From Streptomyces sp. HUAS ZL42 (GTDB lineage Bacteria > Actinomycetota > Actinomycetes > Streptomycetales > Streptomycetaceae), in assembly GCF_040782645.1 (NCBI RefSeq), contig NZ_CP160403.1, positions 9,521,001 to 9,585,000 on the forward strand: DNA of 64,000 nucleotides, read 5' to 3'. Position 1 is the stretch's first letter, and every line of letters begins with the position of its first letter. Of this stretch, positions 31,078-39,988 are shown piece after piece. A program made the translations under genes and the position numbers. Below the pieces are notes generated by a model. It saw only the letters and a program-made list of their open reading frames with translations, was not told the DNA's origin and made no database searches.

Positions 31078-31536
31078 ATGACGCAGCCTGTCCGTCGTGG
31101 CCGGGGTTCTCTTCCGGTATGGGACCCCTTCCGCGAACTTGAGGACCTGCACACTCGTATGGACCGGCTCATGCAGTCCGCCTTTCCTGGCGGCGCCGAA
31201 CTCGGCACCGCCGGGGCATGGGCGCCGCTGGCCGACATCGAGGACACCGAGGACGCGTATCTGGTGGAGCTGGAGCTTCCCGGTGTGGACAAGGACGACA
31301 TCACCGTGGAGGTCACCGCCTCCGAGATCGATGTCCACGGCGAGATCAAGGAGAAGGAACGCACCGGCGTGGTCCGGCGGCGCACCCGCCATGTCGGGGA
31401 GTTCGACTACCGCACGAGTCTGCCGCCGAACTCGGACACCGAACACATCAGCGCCGAGCTGACCAACGGGGTTCTCACCGTCCGTGTCCCGAAAGCCGAG
31501 AAGGCCAAAGCACATCGCATCGAGATCACCGGCTGA
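31078..31536 (+). CDS. Hsp20/alpha-crystallin small heat-shock protein
   Basis: 152 residues. N-terminal WDPFRELEDLHTRMDRLM, then an alpha-crystallin domain (about 45-140) with EDAYLVELELPGVDKDDI and FDYRTSLPP. The C-terminal anchor motif is VPKAEKAKAHRIEI, lacking a clean IxI. It is an ATP-independent holdase. AAGGAGG precedes the ATG. Adjacent to the DUF1876 gene, it parallels the hspX/Rv1738 part of the DosR regulon. Confidence 0.95.
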   Translation: MTQPVRRGRGSLPVWDPFRELEDLHTRMDRLMQSAFPGGAELGTAGAWAPLADIEDTEDAYLVELELPGVDKDDITVEVTASEIDVHGEIKEKERTGVVRRRTRHVGEFDYRTSLPPNSDTEHISAELTNGVLTVRVPKAEKAKAHRIEITG

Positions 31537-31745
31537 GTCGGGGGCGGGACCAGGCGGAGGCGCTGCGACCGCACGGTGGTGCATGCCGCCTCCCCGTCCA
31601 GGCGGAGAGAGCCAGTCGCGGGGCATGAGTCCGGCCCCGGACCGGCCCTCCGGCTACCCGGATGACAGGGGTCTCACCCCGTGCGGCGGCACGCCGCGCA
31701 TGGGACGTTGGATCAGGGCGGCCAAGCGAGGAAACGGCGGCGATC

Positions 31746-32675
31746 ATGCGAGCTCAACTCGGCGACCAAATCGTGGTCAAGAGCCCTGCCACCGGCACCA
31801 CCAGGCGCGACGGCGAGATTGTGGGACTTCACCACGAGGATGGGACGCCTCCCTACGATGTGCGCTGGTCGGACACGGATGAAGTGACCCTCGTCTTTCC
31901 CGGCCCCGACGCACACATCCGTCACATCGAGCACAGTCCCGGCGATGCACATGAGTCCTCCCTGCCACGCACGGTCCAGGCAGGCGGGCAGAGAAATGCC
32001 GAGCCCCGAGGAACCCCGCCGGGCAGGACGTCCAATCCCGGTGACATCGGCCGCCGCATCGCCACCGAGCGCACACGCCAGGGACTGACCAGGGAAGAGA
32101 CGGCCCGTCGCGCCAGAATGGCGCCGGAATACCTGGCATACCTCGAGGAACAGCCGGCCGACCCGACTGCGGCGGCCCTTATCCGCCTGGCCGACGCGCT
32201 GGGCACCACCACCGTCGCTCTACGCGGCGCCGGCATCGATCTGCCACCCGGCCAAGGACGTGCGCTCGCGCATCCTCAGTTCCTCGGCCTCGCCCCTGAG
32301 GAATGCCGGGTCCTGCTTTCGACTCACGGTGTGGGGCGGATTGCGGTGTCGACACCGCACGGTCCGGCGGTGGTTCCGGTGAACTACGAGGTCATCGAGG
32401 ATGCGATCGCGTTCCGGACCGCGCCGGACTCGCTCCCGGCGGGGGCCGTGGGATCGGAGGTGGCCTTCGAGGTCGACCATGTGGACGAGGCCATGAGCCA
32501 GGGCTGGAGCGTGCTCGTCGTCGGACCTGCGCGCGTGGTCACCGACCCCGACGCCGTGCGGAGGCTGGTCGACGGCGCCCACACCACGCCGTGGCCCGGT
32601 GGTGAACGCGAGATGTGGGTGTCGATCGAACCCACGCGCATTACGGGGCGCCGGATCACGGCCGCCGAGCAGTGA
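31746..32675 (+). CDS. DUF1918-HTH-pyridoxamine oxidase (PPOX) fusion protein
   Basis: 309 residues joining three modules. Residues 1-62 are a DUF1918 barrel (RAQLGDQIVVKSP...YDVRWSDTDEVTLVFPGPD). About 99-155 is an XRE-type helix-turn-helix (IGRRIATERTRQGLTREETARRA). About 175-305 is a split-barrel flavin/PPOX domain (EECRVLLSTHGVGRIAVS, ...VVPVNYEVIEDAIAFRT). The PPOX part may bind FMN or F420 and the HTH suggests DNA binding, so it could be a redox-sensing regulator. The ATG has a weak ribosome site (GAGGAAAC). It converges with the CBS-BON gene after only 21 bases. Confidence 0.88.
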   Translation: MRAQLGDQIVVKSPATGTTRRDGEIVGLHHEDGTPPYDVRWSDTDEVTLVFPGPDAHIRHIEHSPGDAHESSLPRTVQAGGQRNAEPRGTPPGRTSNPGDIGRRIATERTRQGLTREETARRARMAPEYLAYLEEQPADPTAAALIRLADALGTTTVALRGAGIDLPPGQGRALAHPQFLGLAPEECRVLLSTHGVGRIAVSTPHGPAVVPVNYEVIEDAIAFRTAPDSLPAGAVGSEVAFEVDHVDEAMSQGWSVLVVGPARVVTDPDAVRRLVDGAHTTPWPGGEREMWVSIEPTRITGRRITAAEQ

Positions 32676-32696
32676 GGGAGGAGCGCCGGCCGGTCC

Positions 32697-33365
32697 TCAC
32701 CTTCCGCGTGCGTCCCCGGTGGACTCGCCGGTGAGATGTGGTTCGACGTCCACAACGCCCTCAATGGCGCGTACGAGGCGCACGGCGACGGAAATGAGCG
32801 AGGTGTCGCGGATGTGCCCGCGCAGGGTGACGACTCCCTCGCGCACGTTCACATGGATGGCGTGGCTGAAGGCCGGGAAGAGGTAGGCCACCACGGTACG
32901 GCGGACCTCCTCCTCGATCTCCTCGTCCGAGCGCAGGAAGACCTTCAGCAGATCGGCGCGGCTGACGATGCCCTGGAGCATGTCCAGGTCGTCGACCACG
33001 GGCAGTCGCTTGACGCGCCTGACGGCCATGATCCTGGCCGCTTGGGCCAAGGTGGCGTCAGGGTGGACCGTGATCGCGGGGGTGCTCATGAGCTCCTCCG
33101 CCGTCACGGCCCCCGCCTTGGCGAGGTCGGACAGGCGGCGGCGTTGCTCGAAGCGGCTCGGGTCGCTGTCGCGGAACTCCTCCTTGGGCAGCAGGTCGGC
33201 TTCGGAGACGACGCCGATGACGCGTCCTTCTCCCTCCAGCACCGGCATGGCACTGACCTTCCACTGCTCCAGGGTCTGCACGATCTCCTTGAAGGGTGCG
33301 TCGCGTCCGACGGCCACGACCGTCCGCGTCATCACGTCGCTCACGATGTGCGGGGTCTCAGGCAC
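32697..33365 (-). CDS. CBS-BON domain protein (second)
   Basis: 222 residues. Two CBS motifs (about 8-140; SDVMTRTVVAVGRDAPFKE, MPVLEGEGRVIGVVSEADLL, RVKRLPVVDDLDMLQGIVSRADLL) and a BON domain (about 150-215; HVNVREGVVTLRGHIRDTS). GTG at 33365 was chosen for the GGAGG seven bases before it. The open frame extends further upstream without a ribosome site. It is a paralogue of the 14165 protein without its long N-terminal tail, and compares with hypoxic response protein 1 plus a BON module. Confidence 0.92.
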   Translation of the reverse strand: MPETPHIVSDVMTRTVVAVGRDAPFKEIVQTLEQWKVSAMPVLEGEGRVIGVVSEADLLPKEEFRDSDPSRFEQRRRLSDLAKAGAVTAEELMSTPAITVHPDATLAQAARIMAVRRVKRLPVVDDLDMLQGIVSRADLLKVFLRSDEEIEEEVRRTVVAYLFPAFSHAIHVNVREGVVTLRGHIRDTSLISVAVRLVRAIEGVVDVEPHLTGESTGDARGR

Positions 33366-33637
33366 TTCGGACCTCCTCTCCAGCCCCGGGTTCTTCCCGC
33401 ACAGCTCACGGACCGCAGCCGCATCGAACTCGTGGAGGGCGGGCCCGTATCCGGTCACGGGCGTCCCACCGCGCCGGCCCGGCCGTATGACTCCACGATC
33501 GTCGCAATTCAGCACGGTGCAACCCGGGCCGTGATCTCCGTCCGGGAGTCCGTCCATGTGTCGCGATGGATCAGGGGCGGTGCGACGGTATTCACAGGGG
33601 GTTCTTGCGGTGGCCGGGCAGGAAGGCGGTAGGGACC

Positions 33638-34513
33638 ATGGAGCTCCCGCTGGTCGTGGGTGTCGATGGATCGGATTCCAGCCTGCGGGCCGTGGACTGG
33701 GCGGTGGACGAGGCGGCACGCCAGGGGCTGCCGTTGCGGCTCGTCCACGCCTCCCTGTGGGAGCGGTACGAGGGACGCCGCCCGTCCTTCAGCACCGATC
33801 GTCCCGCCGAGGAGGTCATGGCGGAGCACATCGCCGCGTCCTGCGCGGAACGCGCCCGGCTGCGCAACCCAGAGGTGAAGGTGTCGAGCGAGGTGCTGCC
33901 CGACGACGCCGTGTCCGTGCTGCTGCACGCGGCACATGAATCCTCGGCCCTGGTCACGGGCTCTCGCGGCCGCGGCGAGCTTGCCGGGTTGCTGCTGGGC
34001 TCGGTCGGCCTCACGGTGGCGGCCCGCGCAGTGTGCCCGGTCATCGTGGTCCGTGGCGGGGAGCGCAACCGGCAGGGCTCCTTCGGCCGGGTGGTGGTAG
34101 GCGTCGGCGACTCGACCGAAGCCTCGGCCGCCCTGCGGTTCGCCTTCCGCGAGGCCGAGGCGCGCGGCTGCGCCCTGCACGCCGTACGGGCCTGGCGCCG
34201 CCCCGCCCATGAGCACGTGGACAGCCCCCTGATCGTGGACGAATCAGCCTTTGCTCAGGAGGAACGGGCTTCCGCCCTCCTCACCGACGCGCTGCGTGAC
34301 GCCGTACGCGATCACCCAGAGGTGGATGTACTGCGCCAAGCCTTTGAAGGCCCCGCCCACAAGGTCCTTCTGGCCGTGTCGGCCGACGCCGACCTGGTGG
34401 TCGTGGGTGCGGTGAGGCGACACGGTCACTTCGGTCTGCAGCTCGGCAGGGTCGCCCACGCGCTGCTGCACCACGCCGAGTGCCCGGTGGCAGTCGTCCC
34501 GCAGCGGGCCTGA
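33638..34513 (+). CDS. Universal stress protein, tandem-domain
   Basis: 291 residues. Domain 1 starts LPLVVGVDGSDSSLRAVDWA and has the ATP-type motif GSRGRGELAGLLLGSVG. Domain 2 starts VVVGVGDSTEASAALRFA and has GAVRRHGHFGLQLGRVAHALLHH. It is close to the 27744 USP, so the two are recent paralogues. It reads toward the GH65 gene 60 bases downstream and may be co-transcribed with it. Confidence 0.93.
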   Translation: MELPLVVGVDGSDSSLRAVDWAVDEAARQGLPLRLVHASLWERYEGRRPSFSTDRPAEEVMAEHIAASCAERARLRNPEVKVSSEVLPDDAVSVLLHAAHESSALVTGSRGRGELAGLLLGSVGLTVAARAVCPVIVVRGGERNRQGSFGRVVVGVGDSTEASAALRFAFREAEARGCALHAVRAWRRPAHEHVDSPLIVDESAFAQEERASALLTDALRDAVRDHPEVDVLRQAFEGPAHKVLLAVSADADLVVVGAVRRHGHFGLQLGRVAHALLHHAECPVAVVPQRA

Positions 34514-34572
34514 ACACGGCGCGCGTCGCACGCTCGTGCACATGTCGTGAGGGGAGAAGGCGAGGGCGACGG

Positions 34573-36972
34573 ATGTCGGAGTGGACCTGGGAGTACGAGG
34601 GGTACGACCCCGCTGCCGAGCGGTTGCGCGAATCGTTGTGCACGCTCGGCAACGGCTACTTCGCCACCCGCGGCGCGGTGCCCGAGAGCAGGGCGGGCCT
34701 GGTGCACTACCCGGCCACCTACGCGGCCGGGGTCTACAACCGGCTGGAATCGACGGTGGCGGGACGCCGGGTGGTGAACGAGGACCTGGTGAATCTCCCG
34801 AACTGGCTGCTTCTGCGGTTCCGGTTGCGCCACGCCGACGGCTCCGCGGGCCGGTGGTTCTCTCCCGACGAGCGGCATCCGGTCGACCACCGGCACACGT
34901 TGGACCTGCGTCGTGCCACGCTGACGCGCACGTTCCGGTTCCGGGACGAGCGGGCGGGTGTGCTGGGCGTGGAGCAGGTCCGCCTGGTGCACATGGGGGA
35001 GCCTCACCTGGCCGCGCTGCGAACGGTCTTCACGTCCGAGGAGTGGTCGGGAGAGGTCGAGGTCGAGTCCGTCGTCGACGGCGACGTGACCAACCGCAAC
35101 GTCCACCGCTACCGATCCCTGAACCGGAACCACCTGACCCGGATACGGACGGGGGTGGCGGGCACCGACACGACGTGGCTGCGTTGCCGGACCAGTAGCT
35201 CCGACATCGGTGTCAGCATGGCGGTGCGTGCGGTGGTCATGGGGCAGTTGCCCGTGTCGTCCGAGCCCCGCCCGTCCCGCCATCGTGCCGTGCATCGCCT
35301 GGTGGTCCCGATTGGCCCTGGCCGGCCCGCCGTGATCGAGAAGACCGTTGCCCTGCACACCTCACGTGACCGGGCCATCAGTGACCCGTTCGGGGCGGTG
35401 CTCGACCGGGTGACCACAGCCGGGGACTTCTCGGCGCTCCTGGATTCCCACGCGGTGGCGTGGGAGCGGTTGTGGCGGCGGGCGGACGTCCAGGTGCCCG
35501 GGGAGGCGGGTCGTGTCCTGCGCCTGCATCTGTTCCATGTGCTGCAGACGCTGTCGCCGCACACCGCGGATCTGGACGTGGGGGTGCCTGCCCGCGGGTT
35601 GCACGGCGAGGCATACCGGGGCCATGTCTTCTGGGACGAACTGTTCGTCCTTCCATACCTGAACCTGCACCTCCCGGAGGTCTCGAGGGCACTGCTGAAC
35701 TACCGCCACCGGCGCCTGCCCCAGGCATGCCGCGCGGCCCACGTGGCGGGTCGCGCCGGCGCGATGTACCCGTGGCAGAGCGGCAGCGACGGACGGGAGG
35801 AGACCCAGCAGCTGCATCTCAACCCCCGTTCGGGCCGCTGGCTGCCGGACAACTCCCGGCTCCAGCACCACGTCGGCTCCGCCATCGCCTACAACGTATG
35901 GCAGTACTGCGAAGCGACCGGAGACACGGAGTACCTGCACACCAAGGGCGCGGAGATGCTGCTGCAGATCGCCCGCTTCTGGGCCGACAGCGCGGAGTTC
36001 GCACCCGAGTACGGCCGCTACCGCATCCGCGGAGTGGTCGGCCCCGACGAATACCACGACAGCTACCCGGACGCCGCCCGGCCGGGCCTGGACGACAACG
36101 CGTACACCAATGTCACCGCCGCCTGGGTCCTCAGCCGCGCCCTCGACCTCATACGGCGCCTGCCCGCATGGCGTCGGCAGGAACTCTTCGAGCGCATCCA
36201 GCTGGACAGCGGCGAACTCCCGCATTGGGAGGATGTCTCCCGGCGGTTGCGGGTGCCGTTCCACCAGGGTGTCATCAGCCAGTTCGACGGCTACGGCGAT
36301 CTCGCCGAACTGGACTGGCACTCGTACCGAGCGCGTTACGACAGCATCCGGCGGCTGGACCGGATCCTGGAGGCGGAAGGCGACACCGTCAACCGTTACC
36401 AAGCCTCCAAGCAGGCCGACGTGCTGATGCTCGGTTACCTCTTCTCGGCCGCCGAGCTGGGGGACCTGTTCCACCGCCTCGGATACGACGTGGGCGACGA
36501 GGTCTGGCGCAGGACCGTCGACTACTACCTGAAGCGCACCAGCCACGGCTCCACCCTCAGCGGACTCGTTCACGCCTGGGTCCTCGCCCGGGTCAGACAG
36601 GTCGAGGCGTGGACGTACTGTCGGGAAGCCCTGGAACAGGACGTCGCCGACCTCCAGGGCGGCACGACCGGGGAAGGCATCCATCTCGGCGCCATGGCCG
36701 GGACCCTGGACCTGGTGCAGCGCGGGCTGACCGGGCTGGAGACCCGCGAGGACGCCCTCCGGCTGGACCCGGTGCCGCTTCCGGCGCTGTCGGAGTACGG
36801 GTTCTCACTGCGCTACCGCGGCCACTGGGGCGTCAGCGTCCGGCTGCGCAGCGGCCAGTTGGGGATCGGTGTGCCCGACTCGGAGGAGTCACCGATCCGA
36901 GTGGTCCTGCCTGACCGGGCCGTCACCGTCGCACCGGGGGAGACCTGCACGCTCCTGCTGCCGGAGGGGTGA
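34573..36972 (+). CDS. GH65 family disaccharide phosphorylase/hydrolase
   Basis: 799 residues, the normal length for GH65. An N-terminal beta-sandwich (SEWTWEYEGYDPAAERLRES), an (alpha/alpha)6 barrel and a small C-terminal sheet. The general acid is Glu493 in GPDEYHDS, followed by NAYTNVTAAWVL. KQADVLMLGYLF and SHGSTLSGLVHAW form the phosphate/acid region. Members phosphorolyse or hydrolyse trehalose, maltose, kojibiose or nigerose, and substrate cannot be told from sequence by eye. It could release glucose-phosphate from stored disaccharide at low ATP cost. Confidence 0.93.
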   Translation: MSEWTWEYEGYDPAAERLRESLCTLGNGYFATRGAVPESRAGLVHYPATYAAGVYNRLESTVAGRRVVNEDLVNLPNWLLLRFRLRHADGSAGRWFSPDERHPVDHRHTLDLRRATLTRTFRFRDERAGVLGVEQVRLVHMGEPHLAALRTVFTSEEWSGEVEVESVVDGDVTNRNVHRYRSLNRNHLTRIRTGVAGTDTTWLRCRTSSSDIGVSMAVRAVVMGQLPVSSEPRPSRHRAVHRLVVPIGPGRPAVIEKTVALHTSRDRAISDPFGAVLDRVTTAGDFSALLDSHAVAWERLWRRADVQVPGEAGRVLRLHLFHVLQTLSPHTADLDVGVPARGLHGEAYRGHVFWDELFVLPYLNLHLPEVSRALLNYRHRRLPQACRAAHVAGRAGAMYPWQSGSDGREETQQLHLNPRSGRWLPDNSRLQHHVGSAIAYNVWQYCEATGDTEYLHTKGAEMLLQIARFWADSAEFAPEYGRYRIRGVVGPDEYHDSYPDAARPGLDDNAYTNVTAAWVLSRALDLIRRLPAWRRQELFERIQLDSGELPHWEDVSRRLRVPFHQGVISQFDGYGDLAELDWHSYRARYDSIRRLDRILEAEGDTVNRYQASKQADVLMLGYLFSAAELGDLFHRLGYDVGDEVWRRTVDYYLKRTSHGSTLSGLVHAWVLARVRQVEAWTYCREALEQDVADLQGGTTGEGIHLGAMAGTLDLVQRGLTGLETREDALRLDPVPLPALSEYGFSLRYRGHWGVSVRLRSGQLGIGVPDSEESPIRVVLPDRAVTVAPGETCTLLLPEG

Positions 36973-37079
36973 GGGACGCGCCACACCAGTCGGACGTGGC
37001 GGTCTTGTGCGGCTGCGGGCCGGGAGGCCGCCCTGACCGTCTTTGCCGAATCCCGGGAGCGCGGCGAGTCGGTGTGGGC

Positions 37080-37278
37080 GGTGAACGTGCCGACCATGTC
37101 TCGCCGCAGCCCCGTCGCCCGGCGGGCGGGAGTTCGTCGGGGCCGAACCGGCCGCGGCGCGCCGCGCCCCCGCGTCCGCCGACGCCAGTCCCCGCGGCGA
37201 GATGTCCAGGGTTGCGAAGAACTCGTCGGTGCGAACGTCGTCTTCGGACGTCGGTACGGGAGTTCCGGTCACCGTCAC
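37080..37278 (-). pseudogene. Relic of the N-terminus of a P-type ATPase
   Basis: The minus-strand frame reads DEFFATLDISPRGLASADAGARR, matching the N-terminus of the intact ATPase at 1842 (EVFAALDTSRRGLPTAQAQARL). The reading then continues one frame over as RFGPDELPPAGRRG (compare RAGANELPRAGRR) before similarity ends. No downstream ATPase domain is present. It is a short broken remnant between the GH65 gene and formate dehydrogenase. Confidence 0.6.
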
Positions 37279-37300
37279 CGAGTGCCTCGGATCATCGCCG

Positions 37301-39988
37301 TCACGGCGCGGCCACGCGGACCGCCGTGACCTTGTACTCGGGGCAGGACGTGACGGTGTCCGCGTGGTCGGAGGTGAGGCGGTTCACTCCGCTCGCGGGA
37401 AAGTGGAAGGAGCAGAAGACCTGGCCGGGAGCGGTCTGTTCACTGATGCGGGCGATGAGCCGGGCTCGGCCGTGCCGACTTTCCACCGTGACCTGCTCGC
37501 CGCCCCGCAGCCTGTACCGGGCGGCGTCGTCGGGGTGGAGGTCGAGGAAGTCGACCGGATCGAGGGCGAGGTTGCCGCCGCGCCGGGTCATGCTCCCTGA
37601 GTTGTAGTGCGCCCAGCGCCGCCCGGTGACCAGGACCAGCGGATAGCCGTCGTCGGGCTGCTCGCCGGGCGGCAGGTACGGGGCCGCGCAGAGGTGGGCC
37701 CGGCCGTCCGGCGTGGCGAACCGCTCCGTGTACAGCTTGGCCTCTCCCGGCCGGTCGGGGGCGCGGCAGGGCCATGGCACTGCGCCTTCGCGGTCCAGCC
37801 GGTCGTGGGAGAGCCCGGCGAAGTCGGGTGCGAGTCGTGCGCACTCGGCGAGGGCGTCGGCGGGAGCCGCGCAACCCAGGTCGACTCCCATCACTGTGGC
37901 GAGGGCCCGAACGATGTCGAAGTCGGCCCGGGTCTCTCCCGGTGGGGGCACGACGCGGCGGACCCGCTGGAACCGGCGGTCGAAGTTGACGAAGGTCCCG
38001 TCCTTCTCCAGCCAGGAGGCGACCGGCAGGACGACGTCGGCGTGCCGGGCGGTCTTGGACAGGAACAGTTCGTTGCAGACGACGAGCGGGCAGGCGTCCA
38101 GGGCCTGGGCCACTCGGTTGGCGTCGGGATCGGTGGCGCAGACGTCCTCGCCGATGACCCACAGGGCCCGCAGGCGTCCGGCTCGTGCGGCGGCGAACAT
38201 GTCCGGGATCCGAAGCCCTGGCCGTGCGGGGACCGGTACGCCCCAGACGTCCTCCGCCCGCGAGCGGACGGCCGGGTCGGTCACCTTGCCGTACCCGGGC
38301 AGCAGGTCCGGCAGGGCGCCCATGTCGGAGGCGCCCTGGACGTTGTTCTGGCCGCGCAGCGGGTTGACCCCGTAGCCCCGGTCCGTCCCCACCGCGCCGC
38401 GCAGGATCGCCAGGTTGGCCAAGGACCGCACACCGTCGGTGCCGTGCAGGTGCTCGGTGACGCCCAGGCCGTAGACGATGGCAGGCCGCTGGGCCTTCCC
38501 GTAGAGGCGAGCGGCGCAGACCAGGTCTGCGGCCGGTACGCCGGTGATGCCCGCGACCTGGTCGGGCGGATAGCCGGCCAGCAGTTCGGTGAGCTCCGGC
38601 AGCCCGGTCGCCCGCTCGCGCAGAAACTCCTCGTCGGTCAGCCCTTCGGCGAGCAGGATGTGGGCGATCCCGTGGAAGAGCGCCACGTTGGTGCCGGGGC
38701 GGGGTCGCAGGTGTACGTCGGCGTGCAGGGCGAGGCCGACGGCGCGGGGGTCGGCGACGACCAGCCTGGCTCCGTGGAGTACGTGCCGCAGCAGGCGTGC
38801 TCCGACCACCGGGTGGGCTTCGACGGGGTTGGCGCCGACCACCAGCAGGCAGTCGGCTCGCTCGACGTCGTCGAAGGTGTCGGTGCCGCCGGAGAGCCCG
38901 AAGGATGCCGTCAGGCCGGCGGCGGAGGGGGAGTGGCAGAGCCGGGAGCAGTTGTCGACGTTGTTGGTGCCGATGACGACCCTCATGAACTTCTGGACGA
39001 GGTAGTTGTCCTCGTTGGTGGCGCGGGCCGAGGAGATCGCCGCCACGGCGTCCGGGCCGCCGGCGTCGACGGCCGCCCGCAGTCCTCGGGCGACGTGTGC
39101 GAGCGCTTCGTCCCAGCCGACCGGCTCCAGCGTGCCGCCGCGCCGGAGCAGCGGCCGGGTGAGTCGCTCGGGGGATGTGCGGAATCCGTGGGCGAAACGG
39201 CCCTTCACGCAGGCGTGCCCTTGGTTGACCGACCCGTCCCGGGCGGGCAGCGCCGCCACGATCTCGCCGTCCTGGGTGACCATGTCGAGGGCGCAGCCCA
39301 CGCCGCAGTAGCCGCAGGTGGTGCGTGTCCGGGCCGTCGCGGGCCGGAACGCGGAGGTGAGGCCGCGCGCCGGTCCCGGCTGGGTGATCGCTCCCGTGGG
39401 GCAGGTGTCGACGCAGCCGCCGCAGGCCACGCAGTCCGACTCGGCCCAGGGGCCGCCGGATCCGGGCGCCACGACGGTGTCGCCGCCCCGGCCGACCAGG
39501 GTGAGGGCGAAAGTGCCCTGCACTTCGGAGCACATCCGCACACACCGGCCGCAGGCGATGCACAGGTCCCGGTCGAGATGGACGTACGGGTGGGAGTCGT
39601 CCCCGCCCCGGCCCCCGGCGCCCTGCGCCGTCTCGGGGCTGATGCCCATCGACCGGCAGACTTGGGCCAGTTCACTGGGGTTGCCGCCGGCGAGTGCCCG
39701 GGGCGGCAGAGCGGAGACGATGACCTCCACCGCGTCCCTCCGCAGCCGCACGAGATCATCAGTCGCGGTTTCGATCCGGGCACCAGGGGACGACGGGGTG
39801 ACACACGCCGCCGTGATGCGCCCGTCGGCGCGTACCAGACAGGTGCGGCAGGATCCGGCAGGGCTGATCCGGTCGTCGGAGCAGAGCGCCGGCAACTCGA
39901 CCCCGGCCGCGCGCACCGCAGCGAGCAGCGACGCACCCTCAGGCACCTCGACGCCGGTCCCGTCGACCTCGATCGCGATTCGGGTCAT
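37301..39988 (-). CDS. Formate dehydrogenase alpha subunit (molybdenum, NAD-type)
   Basis: 895 residues. An N-terminal [2Fe-2S] domain (CSDDR...GSCRTCLV), a His-Cys [4Fe-4S] NuoG-like segment, and two ferredoxin clusters (CIACGRCVRMC, CVACGGCVDTC) precede the molybdopterin part. That part has CGYCGVGCALDM for a further [4Fe-4S]. The metal ligand is Cys351 in SRLCHSPS, where some enzymes use selenocysteine. The C-terminal pterin domain has VTGRRWAHYNSGSMTRR. It oxidises formate to CO2 and passes electrons to the beta subunit. Its ATG overlaps the beta stop by four bases. Longer open frame upstream is shadow. Confidence 0.95.
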   Translation of the reverse strand: MTRIAIEVDGTGVEVPEGASLLAAVRAAGVELPALCSDDRISPAGSCRTCLVRADGRITAACVTPSSPGARIETATDDLVRLRRDAVEVIVSALPPRALAGGNPSELAQVCRSMGISPETAQGAGGRGGDDSHPYVHLDRDLCIACGRCVRMCSEVQGTFALTLVGRGGDTVVAPGSGGPWAESDCVACGGCVDTCPTGAITQPGPARGLTSAFRPATARTRTTCGYCGVGCALDMVTQDGEIVAALPARDGSVNQGHACVKGRFAHGFRTSPERLTRPLLRRGGTLEPVGWDEALAHVARGLRAAVDAGGPDAVAAISSARATNEDNYLVQKFMRVVIGTNNVDNCSRLCHSPSAAGLTASFGLSGGTDTFDDVERADCLLVVGANPVEAHPVVGARLLRHVLHGARLVVADPRAVGLALHADVHLRPRPGTNVALFHGIAHILLAEGLTDEEFLRERATGLPELTELLAGYPPDQVAGITGVPAADLVCAARLYGKAQRPAIVYGLGVTEHLHGTDGVRSLANLAILRGAVGTDRGYGVNPLRGQNNVQGASDMGALPDLLPGYGKVTDPAVRSRAEDVWGVPVPARPGLRIPDMFAAARAGRLRALWVIGEDVCATDPDANRVAQALDACPLVVCNELFLSKTARHADVVLPVASWLEKDGTFVNFDRRFQRVRRVVPPPGETRADFDIVRALATVMGVDLGCAAPADALAECARLAPDFAGLSHDRLDREGAVPWPCRAPDRPGEAKLYTERFATPDGRAHLCAAPYLPPGEQPDDGYPLVLVTGRRWAHYNSGSMTRRGGNLALDPVDFLDLHPDDAARYRLRGGEQVTVESRHGRARLIARISEQTAPGQVFCSFHFPASGVNRLTSDHADTVTSCPEYKVTAVRVAAP

